DNA of 64,000 nt from Virgibacillus sp. SK37 (GTDB taxonomy: Bacteria; Bacillota; Bacilli; Bacillales; Amphibacillaceae). This document shows, piece after piece, positions 17,272 through 25,739 of this stretch. The first letter of the stretch is position 1, and the number at the start of each line of letters is the position of its first letter. A program made the translations under genes and the position numbers. Below the pieces are notes generated by a model. That model searched no databases and was not told the origin of the DNA. It saw only the letters and a list, made by a program, of their open reading frames with translations. The stretch covers positions 915,911 to 979,910 of the forward strand of contig NZ_CP007161.1 in assembly GCF_000725285.1 (NCBI RefSeq), read 5' to 3'.

Positions 17272-18030
17272 ATGAAATTTGCAATTGTTACTGGGGTGTC
17301 CAGAGGCTTAGGACTGTCAATTGCTAAACTTTTTATGGAGCAAGGTGTGCATGTACTTGGCATTTCCAGAAATAAAACGGACCAACTGAGCAGGCATGCT
17401 GCCGATAATAATGTTATTTTCAAGCATTATAGTTGTGATTTAGCGGACAATTCTGCAATAAATGCAACAATCTCTGAAGTCATTGCCGACTTAAATGAAC
17501 AGGAAGTAACAGGCCTTTACCTTGTTAATAATGCTGGTGTCATCGAGCCGGTTGATCAAGCGATGAATATAAAAGCGGATGACATAATTAATCATATTCA
17601 AATTAATCTCACTTCATCAATGCTTTTGATGAATGCATTTTTAAAGAAAGCTACAATGGATGATCTGCTATTTATTGGAGCCACAGTCTCCTCAGGTGCT
17701 GCTGAAAGACCAGTAGATGGCTGGAGTGCGTATTGCAGTTCAAAAGCCGCTGTTAATATGTATACAAAAACAGTCGCCTTGGAACAGGATGAACGTAAAA
17801 CAGAGAATAAAATAATTGCATTTAGTCCAGGCATTATGGACACGGATATGCAAAAGCAAATACGTTCCAGTACCAAAGAGGAATTTGCTGAAATCGACAA
17901 ATTTAAAGCTTATAAAGAAAATGATTTACTGCGAAAAACTGACACGGTTGCGGGTGTTTTAGTAGATATAATTACAGATGAATCAAGCGTTATTAATGGG
18001 AAGATATATCATGTTACAGATTATGTCTAA
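17272..18030 (+). CDS. yueD: Short-chain dehydrogenase, YueD-like benzil reductase
   Basis: A 252-residue SDR. Nucleotide motif TGVSRGLG (7-14), NNAG (86-89), Ser near 140 and the Y154-x3-K158 pair (YCSSK) form a complete active site. The whole length resembles B. subtilis YueD, an NADPH-dependent (S)-benzoin-forming benzil reductase; the natural substrate is unknown. ATG 17272 follows AGGAGGGG; a GTG at 17266 is too close to it. No operon partner is evident. Confidence 0.82.
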   Translation: MKFAIVTGVSRGLGLSIAKLFMEQGVHVLGISRNKTDQLSRHAADNNVIFKHYSCDLADNSAINATISEVIADLNEQEVTGLYLVNNAGVIEPVDQAMNIKADDIINHIQINLTSSMLLMNAFLKKATMDDLLFIGATVSSGAAERPVDGWSAYCSSKAAVNMYTKTVALEQDERKTENKIIAFSPGIMDTDMQKQIRSSTKEEFAEIDKFKAYKENDLLRKTDTVAGVLVDIITDESSVINGKIYHVTDYV

Positions 18031-18119
18031 AAAGCAAAAGACCATTCATTATATCCGCCCTGTCGTATTTTCAACTTCTGCATAGCATATAGTAGTTGAG
18101 TTACTGAGGAGGGGAAATA

Positions 18120-18236
18120 ATGAGTAAGGGTGGAGTAGGCTATGGAGGCGGTTTCGCGCTGCTAGTCGTATTATTTATTTTATTAATTATCATTGGTACT
18201 TCCTACACAGGAGGTTACGGTGGGGGATATTATTAA
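18120..18236 (+). CDS. YjcZ-family sporulation micro-protein
   Basis: A 38-residue ORF: a Gly/Tyr-rich start ([12 protein letters not shown]), one membrane helix ([14 protein letters not shown]) and a Gly/Tyr end (GGYGGGYY). This is the YjcZ pattern of small membrane proteins seen in spore formers. A GAGGAGGGG site precedes the ATG. Too short for most gene finders. Function unknown. Confidence 0.85.
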   Translation: MSKGGVGYGGGFALLVVLFILLIIIGTSYTGGYGGGYY

Positions 18237-18260
18237 AAAAGATTTACTTTCTTACTATAT

Positions 18261-18295
18261 AAAAAATGCAGAGGTGATTTCCTCTGCATTTTTTC
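18261..18295. terminator. Bidirectional terminator between yjcZ-like gene and ABC permease
   Basis: Perfect 14-bp stem (18261-18274 with 18281-18294), A6 on one side and T6 on the other; serves two convergent units. Confidence 0.85.
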
Positions 18296-18296
18296 A

Positions 18297-19925
18297 TTAT
18301 ACCCTCTGATGCATATGTTGTTTTAGTTTAATTTTTAGAATGTAATCCATAATTAGAATTGCCGTTAACATTAGGATTAGTAAAATCCCTGAAGTTAGAT
18401 AAACACCTTGTATGAAGGAGATATTCCAAACTAAAAGAACTAGCAAACCAAACAGCCCTATTTCTATAATAACTGCTATTAACCCAATCATTCTTGTCTT
18501 AAAAACCTCTTGTTCATCTGTCCAATTCAGTTTAGGATTCTCCAAATCAAGATAGGTCCCTAGCATGCTTATAAACCAACTGGAGAGTAACACAATAACA
18601 AGCCAAATGAATGTTAGAGTAAAAGATAGTTTAAAGGCAAATATACAAGCTGCTAGTACGAGTCCTATAGGAATAAGATTTATGATCCATGCAACTGCTA
18701 TCTTGCTATAGAAAATTTGCTTAGGTTCTAAAGGCAGGAATAAATTAGCATTCCAATTTTTACCTTCTCTTGAAACGGAGGAATACGATGTAGCGTTGGC
18801 TCCTAATATAAACATGGATGCCAAGAATAATACAAGTAATTGTTCTTTTGTTGAGAATATATCCATCATCCCTGTAACATTAGTACCCGAATCAAACATA
18901 AAAATAATAAACAGAAACACAGGTGCAAATAAACTTTGAATCACACAGTTCATTAAAAAGGTTGGAGTGCGAAAGATGACGAGTAGTTCTTTTCGAATAT
19001 AGGATAGCCAGATGGGGCGTTTTTTAATATATTTCGATACCTTTTCCGTTGTTTTTTTATTTGACCTTTTGTTCCCTGTTCCCAATAGTCCTTTTATATA
19101 CCAAACCTGACCAAGGCTTATAAAAAGAAGAAAAGCAATCCCAGTGAGAATTATTATACCGAGTAAGAATAGCAGTCCTTCACTTGCTAAGGCTTTTGTG
19201 CTGAAATAAGCGGGCGGATAGAAGGAAGTAATGAGTTTTAGCAGCCCATCTTTTTCCTGTATATAACTGGCTATATCCTGTACCATCATCTCCGTGTCTG
19301 TATTTAAACGTACAAGTACATTGATTAAAATAATAAAAACCAATGAAGCAATCCCGGCGATAATCTTGGATCGTTCTTTATTTTTGGTAATATTTACAAA
19401 CCTCATTACGAACATCAATAAGATGGAAGCAAGGGAAAATGGAATAATCGGTAATAAAATAAATAGTAGAAATCCGATTATATAATAGAAGAAAGAAGCA
19501 CTGGCCGCATTTCCATAATACATAAAGGCTGGTAGATAGATTGCAGCACTCGTTATGTACAAATAAATAAATGGTTGAGCTGATTTTCCTAATAAAAGCT
19601 GATAGCCATGTAACGGGTAAGGAAGAAAAGAGAGAATATCTTCCGCAAAATAAAAAGCACTTAGAACAGTAATAAAGCTCATAAAAAATAATAGAACATG
19701 CATAATGATAAATAGTAAGCCGATGATGGCTGTTTCTTGTCCGAATGGACTTAATACCTCATAGAGTGTATGTATAATCTCTCTTAAAGAAGATAAATAA
19801 AAAAACACAAGTGGGATAAGAAACAAGGCAGCAACGACCAACAGCCCAATTTGTGAATTGCTTTTTCCAGCTCTTGAATAATGCATTTTCAATATTGTTT
19901 TTATTAATAACCATGTTCTACTCAT
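18297..19925 (-). CDS. ABC-2 type exporter permease
   Basis: A 542-residue membrane protein with about twelve hydrophobic segments (for example around 28-48, 65-90, 110-180, 195-215, 330-365, 410-460, 475-535) and no ATPase motif. It starts eight bases inside the ATPase gene, so the two make one transporter. The fold resembles large ABC-2 permeases of Firmicutes whose cargo is unknown. The start ATG has TGGAGCTGA upstream inside the ATPase gene. Confidence 0.8.
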   Translation of the reverse strand: MSRTWLLIKTILKMHYSRAGKSNSQIGLLVVAALFLIPLVFFYLSSLREIIHTLYEVLSPFGQETAIIGLLFIIMHVLLFFMSFITVLSAFYFAEDILSFLPYPLHGYQLLLGKSAQPFIYLYITSAAIYLPAFMYYGNAASASFFYYIIGFLLFILLPIIPFSLASILLMFVMRFVNITKNKERSKIIAGIASLVFIILINVLVRLNTDTEMMVQDIASYIQEKDGLLKLITSFYPPAYFSTKALASEGLLFLLGIIILTGIAFLLFISLGQVWYIKGLLGTGNKRSNKKTTEKVSKYIKKRPIWLSYIRKELLVIFRTPTFLMNCVIQSLFAPVFLFIIFMFDSGTNVTGMMDIFSTKEQLLVLFLASMFILGANATSYSSVSREGKNWNANLFLPLEPKQIFYSKIAVAWIINLIPIGLVLAACIFAFKLSFTLTFIWLVIVLLSSWFISMLGTYLDLENPKLNWTDEQEVFKTRMIGLIAVIIEIGLFGLLVLLVWNISFIQGVYLTSGILLILMLTAILIMDYILKIKLKQHMHQRV

Positions 19926-20631
19926 CGCTAGTCAGCTCCAGAAAAACTTGTTCTAGTGATTGATCTGTCTGAAATTGTTTACGCATTTCAGTTAAGTCAC
20001 CGTAAAAAATAATCTCTCCTTTTTTTATGATAGCAACTTCATCACATAGTTGTTCCACTACCTCCAGACCATGGCTGGAAAAGAAGACGGTTTTCCCTTT
20101 AGCCGCATGTTCACGCATCATTTCTTTAAGCATATAAGCAGATTTTGGGTCTAACCCAGTTAGTGGTTCATCAAGAATCCAAATGTCGGGGTCATGCAGA
20201 AGAACACCAGTAACAATAATTTTCTGTCGCATACCATGGGAATATGTTTGAATATAGTCTTGAAGTGCATCATAAATATTGAATTGGGTAGTTAGTCGTT
20301 CAATTCGCTCTCTACGGAAAGTTTCAGGAACTTCGAATATATCTCCAATAAAATTTAAATAATCAATTCCTTTTAGTCGTAGAAACATATCGGGTTGGTC
20401 AGGTACATACCCAGTGTGTTGTTTCGCTTGAATGGGCTCTTTCTCAATATCATAGCCATTTAATGTAATCGTACCTGCATCTAATGGTAATATACCTGTC
20501 ATCATTTTAATGGTGGTAGATTTCCCTGCACCATTCGGTCCTAAAAAACCAATGATCTTACCATCAGGAATGGTAAGATTCATTGATTTAATTCCAGCAA
20601 ACCCTTTACTTACATCGTTAAAATTGATCAT
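19918..20631 (-). CDS. ABC exporter ATP-binding protein
   Basis: A 237-residue ATPase with Walker A GPNGAGKST (32-40), Q-loop at VPDQPDMF, signature YSHGMRQK, Walker B WILDEPLTGLDP and H-loop SSHGLE. The signature with HGMRQK is typical of the exporter-type (drug/antibiotic or EcsA-like) ATPases. It is the first gene of a two-gene minus-strand operon with the permease. AAGGGGG precedes the ATG. Cargo unknown. Confidence 0.88.
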   Translation of the reverse strand: MINFNDVSKGFAGIKSMNLTIPDGKIIGFLGPNGAGKSTTIKMMTGILPLDAGTITLNGYDIEKEPIQAKQHTGYVPDQPDMFLRLKGIDYLNFIGDIFEVPETFRRERIERLTTQFNIYDALQDYIQTYSHGMRQKIIVTGVLLHDPDIWILDEPLTGLDPKSAYMLKEMMREHAAKGKTVFFSSHGLEVVEQLCDEVAIIKKGEIIFYGDLTEMRKQFQTDQSLEQVFLELTSDE

Positions 20632-20772
20632 ATAATCCCCCTTATCACTAATCTCTTTTATGTATTGGTTAGTATATGGTAAACTTTATGTTGGTTATGA
20701 TTATCGAAAAGTACTTTATGAATAGTTTAACATAGTTAAAGGTTTTTGAAGATATAGGAAAGGAAGAAACAG

Positions 20773-21525
20773 ATGATTACAAGAAAAAGCAAACGCGAAA
20801 TTGAAAAGATGCAGGCAGCAGGAGATATTCTTGTTAAATGCCATAAAGAAATAGCCAAGATGATTAAGCCTGGTATAACTACAATGGAAATCGATGCCTT
20901 TGTTGAGAAGTTTCTTGAAGAACACGGAGCAACTCCAGAGCAAAAGGGATATAGTGGATACCCATATGCAATTTGCGCATCCTTAAATGATGAGATTTGT
21001 CACGGTTTTCCACGTGATGAGGAATTAATTGATGGAGATATCGTAACAATTGATATGGTAGTAAACCTTGATGGTGGTCTTGCGGATTCGGCTTGGACCT
21101 ATGCTGTTGGTAATGTTGATGAAAAAGGGCTGCGGCTTATGGACGTAACCAAAACAGCGCTGTATAAGGGGATTGAACAGGCACGTGCAGGGAAACGCAT
21201 TGGGGACATTGGGCATGCCATCCAAACTTATGCGGAAGAAGAAGGATTTTCGGTTGTTCGTGACTTCACCGGACATGGTATTGGACCAACACTTCATGAG
21301 GAACCGCATATTCCGCATTTCGGATTACCAAATAAAGGGCTTCGGTTAAAAGAAGGAATGGTCATCACGATTGAACCAATGATTAATGAAGGTGATTGGA
21401 AAAGCCAGATGGATCAGAACAATTGGACTGCCAGAACAATTGATAAGGGTCGTTCTGCACAATATGAACACACCCTTGTAATTACAAAGGACGCCCCTCT
21501 AATTATTACTGATCAAGATAAGTAG
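20773..21525 (+). CDS. map: Methionine aminopeptidase type I (MapB-like)
   Basis: A 250-residue enzyme that removes N-terminal methionine. All five metal ligands are present: D94, D105, H168, E201, E232, plus catalytic H77. The length (250) and the QKGYSGYP stretch match the second, non-ribosomal-operon enzyme of Bacillus (YflG/MapB) rather than the one next to secY. AGGAAAGGAAG precedes the ATG. It is followed by the BtuF-like gene after 15 bases, likely one operon. Confidence 0.9.
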   Translation: MITRKSKREIEKMQAAGDILVKCHKEIAKMIKPGITTMEIDAFVEKFLEEHGATPEQKGYSGYPYAICASLNDEICHGFPRDEELIDGDIVTIDMVVNLDGGLADSAWTYAVGNVDEKGLRLMDVTKTALYKGIEQARAGKRIGDIGHAIQTYAEEEGFSVVRDFTGHGIGPTLHEEPHIPHFGLPNKGLRLKEGMVITIEPMINEGDWKSQMDQNNWTARTIDKGRSAQYEHTLVITKDAPLIITDQDK

Positions 21526-21540
21526 AAAGGTGATTATAAA

Positions 21541-22305
21541 ATGCGAGTAGTCTCCATTTGTCCAAGTAATACGGAAATAATGGCTTATTTGGGTAGGACT
21601 GATTTGTTGGTTGGAGTGGATAACTACTCTGATTGGCCAGCTTCCATAACAAACCTACCAAAAGTCGGTCCAGATCTGTCAATTGATATGGAAAAGGTTG
21701 CAGACCTTCATCCAGACCTTGTGCTTGCTTCCTTGAGTGTACCGGGAATGGAAAAAAATATAGCCGCCCTTGATGAAAAAGGATTGCCCTATATCATTCT
21801 AGACCCAAATTCTCTTACGGAGATTGCTGAGGATATAGAAAAAGTCGGTATTGCAATTGGTGAGGAAGAACATGGTAAGCATAAAAAAGAAGCATTTTTA
21901 ACCGATTTGCAATATTACCGAGAGCATGCGAACGTACAAACTGCTAAGCCTTCTCTCTATTGGGAATGGTGGCCAAAGCCTATATTTACTCCCGGTTCTG
22001 TTAACTGGTTAACTGAGATTAGCGAGTTAGCTGGCGCTGAGAATGTTTTTGCGACAGAGAAAACTGCTAATTTCCAAACCGATTGGGAAGAAGTGAAAAA
22101 ACGGGATCCTGATCATATCTGCATGGTGTGGGTAGGGGTAAAAGAAGAAAAAATGAACCCAGATTTGGTGAGAAAGCGCCCAGGCTGGGATGAGATGAAG
22201 GCAATTAAACTCAATAACATTCATGTACTGGAAGAATCATTATTTTGCAGACCATCTCCTCGTTTATTGGAAGGGTTACGCAAATTAAAAGCAGCAATCA
22301 GCTAA
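21541..22305 (+). CDS. BtuF-like (helical-backbone metal receptor) protein without signal peptide
   Basis: A 254-residue protein of the type-III periplasmic-binding fold, related to BtuF/FhuD (VVSICPSNTEIMAYLG, LVGVDNYSDWP, DLHPDLVLAS). It starts directly with the domain and has no signal peptide or lipobox, and no permease or ATPase genes are nearby, so a transport role is doubtful. It may be a cytoplasmic corrinoid or metal-binding protein; no function is claimed. Confidence 0.75.
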   Translation: MRVVSICPSNTEIMAYLGRTDLLVGVDNYSDWPASITNLPKVGPDLSIDMEKVADLHPDLVLASLSVPGMEKNIAALDEKGLPYIILDPNSLTEIAEDIEKVGIAIGEEEHGKHKKEAFLTDLQYYREHANVQTAKPSLYWEWWPKPIFTPGSVNWLTEISELAGAENVFATEKTANFQTDWEEVKKRDPDHICMVWVGVKEEKMNPDLVRKRPGWDEMKAIKLNNIHVLEESLFCRPSPRLLEGLRKLKAAIS

Positions 22306-22341
22306 AAAACAGGCTACTCCTCGTAGGGTAGCCTGTTTTTT
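22304..22341 (+). terminator. Intrinsic terminator
   Basis: Perfect 14-bp stem (22304-22317 with 22328-22341), A6 and T6 at its ends. Confidence 0.88.
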
Positions 22342-22395
22342 GAATCTAAAACTACTTATTAGATTTTATTAAAATACAATATATATTTACTCCGA

Positions 22396-22568
22396 AGTAA
22401 CTATGAATATAGAGGCTGCCTAAATCACCGCTTCGGAAAAATATTCCGCTTTCCGCGGGCGGCCTGCGAGCCTCCTCGAACTTCACTAACGTTACGTTCT
22501 GTGGGGTCTCGCTAGTCTCGCTTTTCCCGCAGGAGTCTCCATATTTTCCCTTCGCTTATGACTGCATT
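22396..22568. repeat. Dispersed non-coding repeat, copy 2 (half element)
   Basis: About 170 bases with AATCACCGCTTCGG, TTTCCGCGGGCGGCC, GAGCCTCCTCGAACTTC and CCCGCAGGAGTCTCC. It is nearly the reverse complement of the right half of copy 3 (38655-38815) but lacks the left half. The rest of the 22306-22734 gap shows nothing else I can name. Confidence 0.8.
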
Positions 22569-22734
22569 CTAACTATCTAAATTAGGGGTTCAATGGGGCA
22601 CTTCTTCTCAAATATTTCGCTGAGCTTTTCATCAACAAAGTTAGTTCGCAGTTTACTTCAACTTTACAGAAAGGAATAGATCTCTACCTTTAAATTTATT
22701 TTAAAAATAATATTGCAATGTAATGACTAAATCG

Positions 22735-24099
22735 CTAGTTTTTTAGCTTTCTTCCACCAAAGGCCATTGTGATAAGTGGACTTAGTAGGCAAAAGAAGGC
22801 GAATGGTAAGTATGTCAATACTGGGACCCCTAATACATCTGCAATAAATACACCACAAACACTCCAGGGAACCAATGGATTTATAACTGTTCCAGCATCC
22901 TCCAATGTACGAGAAAGTGATTTTTTGGAAAGGCCAGCTTTTTCGTATACACCCTTGAACGTTTCGCCGGTAAGCATAATCGAAAGATACTGCTCGCCGA
23001 TAGAAACGTTCACACCAATTGCTGTAGCTGCAGTTGAAAGTATAATCGTGCGTGTTTTCTTTAGTTTCGTTTGTAAAGAAAGCAAGATACTTGGAATGAT
23101 GCCTGTGACAAAAAGCAATCCTCCAAATCCTAAAGCTACGATGACAAGAGAAATGGTGAACAGCATACTGTTTATCCCGCCCTTTGTCAATAAATCATTA
23201 ACAGGTTGAAAATCAGTCGTTGCAGTATAACCGTTAAACCAAACATTCCAAATCTCCGTCCAAGGTAACATATTTCTTATTCCAGCAATAAACGTTGCGA
23301 TAATGCTACTTAAACCCAAAGCGAGAAAAGCTGGAACTTTTAAAATAGTGCATATAATAATAATGATTAACGGGATCCATGAAGACCAATGAATTAATCC
23401 AGTTGCTTCGAGAGCCAGTTGGTAATCATCTCCTGTCCCCATAGGCATATTCTCATTTGGCGACAATAAAGCAAATAGAATAAAGGAGATGATAAATGCT
23501 GGGATTGTTGTTAAGCTAATGTGCTTAATGTGGCCAAATAAATCAACACCTACAATTGTTGAAGCTAAGTTGGTCGTATCAGATAAAGGCGACATTTTAT
23601 CCCCGAAAAAAGCCCCGGATACAATAGCTCCAGCAGTTATGGCCATGGAAGCATCCAATGCTTCACTCATACCTATGAAAGCTACGCCAATGGTTGCAGT
23701 AGTTGTTAGTGAACTCCCCATTGAAACGCCGATAATTGCCGTCGCTGCAAAAACAATGGCATAAAACCAATTACCTCCAATAAGTGTAAAACCAACGTTT
23801 ATAAGTGACGGAATCGTGCCACTGATAATCCAGCTACTGATTAAGATACCAATAAGTAAGAATAAAAATATTGCTCCCATACCTGCCCTTGCTCCTTCAG
23901 TCAGCCCTGCCTGCAGCTCTGAAAAAGCTATTTTCTTCATGAGCCCATAAGCAATTAGAAGAAAAATAGCAAGTATAATCGGAACATGGGGGGGAGCGCC
24001 AATACCGATAATAAAGTAGCTTATCAAACCAATAAGAATCACAAAAGAAATGATAGCTTCCGTCAATGACGGATGATGTTTTGGTTTAATAGGAAACAT
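22735..24099 (-). CDS. nhaC: NhaC-family Na+/H+ antiporter (possible tyrosine-linked transporter)
   Basis: A 454-residue membrane protein with about eleven to twelve helices and the NhaC hallmarks GAFFGDKMSPLSDTTNLAS and SLTTTATIGVAFIG. NhaC proteins exchange sodium for protons; some members under amino-acid T-boxes are thought to carry amino acids or their derivatives. The ATG has GAGGAGG before it. Transcription starts about 460 bases upstream and runs through a T-box leader whose specifier is UAC, so expression should rise when tyrosine is short. A hairpin repeat lies between leader and gene. Confidence 0.9.
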   Translation of the reverse strand: MFPIKPKHHPSLTEAIISFVILIGLISYFIIGIGAPPHVPIILAIFLLIAYGLMKKIAFSELQAGLTEGARAGMGAIFLFLLIGILISSWIISGTIPSLINVGFTLIGGNWFYAIVFAATAIIGVSMGSSLTTTATIGVAFIGMSEALDASMAITAGAIVSGAFFGDKMSPLSDTTNLASTIVGVDLFGHIKHISLTTIPAFIISFILFALLSPNENMPMGTGDDYQLALEATGLIHWSSWIPLIIIIICTILKVPAFLALGLSSIIATFIAGIRNMLPWTEIWNVWFNGYTATTDFQPVNDLLTKGGINSMLFTISLVIVALGFGGLLFVTGIIPSILLSLQTKLKKTRTIILSTAATAIGVNVSIGEQYLSIMLTGETFKGVYEKAGLSKKSLSRTLEDAGTVINPLVPWSVCGVFIADVLGVPVLTYLPFAFFCLLSPLITMAFGGRKLKN

Positions 24100-24143
24100 G
24101 GTGAACCTCCTCTAGGTTGAAAAATTAAGAACAAAAGCGCAAA

Positions 24144-24267
24144 CGCCCGTTTAGCAACGTACAAACTGGAGATCTTCTGACGAGATAAAGGAAACACGAG
24201 GAGCTATCTAGCGAATCGATGTTGACTTATCGTAGAATGAAGATCGAAGTTTGCTAGTTGCTGGGCG
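24144..24267 (-). repeat. Long-hairpin element between the T-box and nhaC
   Basis: Outer arms CGCCC (24144) and GGGCG (24263), then AGCAAC/GTTGCT, CAAACT/AGTTTG and GATCTTC/GAAGATC pair in order, giving an interrupted stem of about 24 bp across 124 bases. The edges (AAAAGCGC..ACGCCC and GGGCGCTGGAGCTAGAC) resemble small structured repeats common in Bacillaceae intergenic DNA. It would be transcribed as part of the nhaC leader. No ORF inside. Confidence 0.65.
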
Positions 24268-24338
24268 CTGGAGCTAGACGTGGCTGTTTATGCGTAAGAG
24301 TATAATAAAGCCAAAAATTTTATACTTTCTCATTCTAT

Positions 24339-24558
24339 AAAAAAGCTTCGCCCCTTATAGTAAGGGACGAAGCTGACTCCGCGATACCACCCTGCTTGTT
24401 GAAGAAATTCTTCAACCACTCATAAAATATAAATCCGAGTTGATGGATGTGTAATTCAATTATTTCCTGCCAGAGTTTTCACCGACCACTCTGTCTCTCC
24501 TTTTTGCTCAAAAATAATTTACTTTTCATCCAGGATTGCCATATTCAATTAGATTATT
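24339..24558 (-). ncRNA. T-box riboswitch, tyrosine specifier (UAC)
   Basis: On the minus strand the T-box sequence AGGGTGGTATCGCGG is at 24393-24379 and is followed by a terminator (AGCTTCG..CCCTTA with TAAGGGG..CGAAGCT and T6, 24373-24339). Stem I has base GGATG/CATCC; the next helix AATTATTT/AAATAATT encloses the specifier loop, whose 3' strand is GAATTACA. The triplet UAC (24453-24451) followed by A is in the specifier position, so uncharged tRNA-Tyr should open the terminator. The gene controlled is nhaC. Confidence 0.9.
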
Positions 24559-24562
24559 ATCG

Positions 24563-24591
24563 AATATAATATGCTTTAAGGATTTTGTCAA
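24563..24591 (-). promoter_or_regulatory. SigmaA promoter of the T-box/nhaC transcript
   Basis: On the minus strand: TTGACA, 17 bases, TATATT. Confidence 0.8.
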
Positions 24592-24671
24592 TGAAAAATA
24601 GAAAAGAGAAATCTTTTTAAAATTTAAAAAATACGTTATAATAATTTGAATTGTAGCTTCAAGGGGGGAAG

Positions 24672-25406
24672 ATGATGAATGAGAATATTCTCGATAAACA
24701 GGAGATTTCGCCTAGCGCAAAAATGATAAAAAAAGGTATTGCAGCCGGGTTTCCGATTATGGTTGGTTATTTACCAATCGCGTTAACTTATGGTGTTCTA
24801 GCTAAACAGTCCGGGATGACTTTAACCGAATTAACTTTGATGAGTGTGATGGTTTTTGCGGGGGCAAGTCAATTTATGGGTGCGAATATGATTGCACTAG
24901 GAGCTGGTGCAACAGAAATCATTATAGCCACATTTGTTTTAAACTTCAGGCACTTTGTTATGAGTCTTTCTTTTATGAATCGCTTGCGTGGAATGGACTT
25001 GAAATGGAAAGCACCGCTATCATTGGGGCTTACAGACGAAACATTTGCCGTCTCGGCATTACATACGGAAGAGGCTAATAAAGACAAAGGAGCTTTATTC
25101 TATACAGCTCTTATCTTAACTGCTTATTTATCTTGGGTAATTGGATCGTTTCTCGGGGGCGTACTTGGAGATATAATACCTGAAAAGCTTAGTCAGAGTA
25201 TGGGGATTGCATTATACGCCATGTTTATAGGTTTGCTTGTACCTTCCGTGAAAAAGGAATTTAAATTAGGATTAATCGCACTAGTTGCCATGCTGATTAA
25301 CGCATTATGCATTCAATTAGGGATGAGTACAGGATGGGCTATTGTAGCAGGCACCATTATTGGTGGTATGAGTGGAATCTACTTATTGAAGGAGGAAGTA
25401 AAATGA
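24672..25406 (+). CDS. azlC: Branched-chain amino-acid exporter large subunit AzlC
   Basis: A 244-residue protein with about seven helices and the AzlC pattern (GYLPIALTYGVLAKQSG, GASQFMGANMIALGA, LNFRHFVMS, LGLTDETFAV). With AzlD it exports branched-chain amino acids and analogues such as azaleucine. GGGGGGAAG precedes tandem ATGs at 24672 and 24675. Its stop overlaps the azlD ATG (ATGA). No T-box or other leader is seen on this strand. Confidence 0.9.
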   Translation: MMNENILDKQEISPSAKMIKKGIAAGFPIMVGYLPIALTYGVLAKQSGMTLTELTLMSVMVFAGASQFMGANMIALGAGATEIIIATFVLNFRHFVMSLSFMNRLRGMDLKWKAPLSLGLTDETFAVSALHTEEANKDKGALFYTALILTAYLSWVIGSFLGGVLGDIIPEKLSQSMGIALYAMFIGLLVPSVKKEFKLGLIALVAMLINALCIQLGMSTGWAIVAGTIIGGMSGIYLLKEEVK

Positions 25407-25696
25407 TACTTTTTATAATCGTGGGTATGTGTGTTGTAACGATGATACCAAGACTTCTTCCAGCCTTTATTGTAGATAAATTGCAATTTAAAGATTGGGT
25501 AAATCGTTGGCTGAATGCTATTCCATTCGCTGCATTGGGAGCACTGATTTTTCCAGGAATACTATCGGTTAGACCTGATCAGCCACACATTGGCCTCATT
25601 GGAGGATTAGTGGCAATCGGATTAGCATATATCGGTTTTAATGTAATTCTTGTTGTAGCAGGAGCTATAGCTACTGTTTTTCTATTCTCTTTATAA
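25403..25696 (+). CDS. azlD: Branched-chain amino-acid exporter small subunit AzlD
   Basis: A 97-residue protein with four hydrophobic segments and the motifs MIPRLLPAF and WLNAIPFAALGALIFPG. It is the small partner of AzlC. The ATG at 25403 follows AAGGAGGAAG and overlaps the azlC stop; a much longer upstream frame is an overlap artefact. Confidence 0.9.
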   Translation: MILFIIVGMCVVTMIPRLLPAFIVDKLQFKDWVNRWLNAIPFAALGALIFPGILSVRPDQPHIGLIGGLVAIGLAYIGFNVILVVAGAIATVFLFSL

Positions 25697-25739
25697 AATA
25701 AAACAGGACCATTTTAAAGAAATGATCCTGTTTTATTTA
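25695..25739. terminator. Bidirectional terminator between azlD and the CDF gene
   Basis: AAATAAAACAGGA / TCCTGTTTTATTT stem with inner CATTT/AAATG; serves convergent genes. Confidence 0.8.

Noticed and set aside
21541-22305. Vitamin B12 ABC importer
   Set aside because: No signal peptide on the BtuF-like protein and no permease or ATPase genes nearby.
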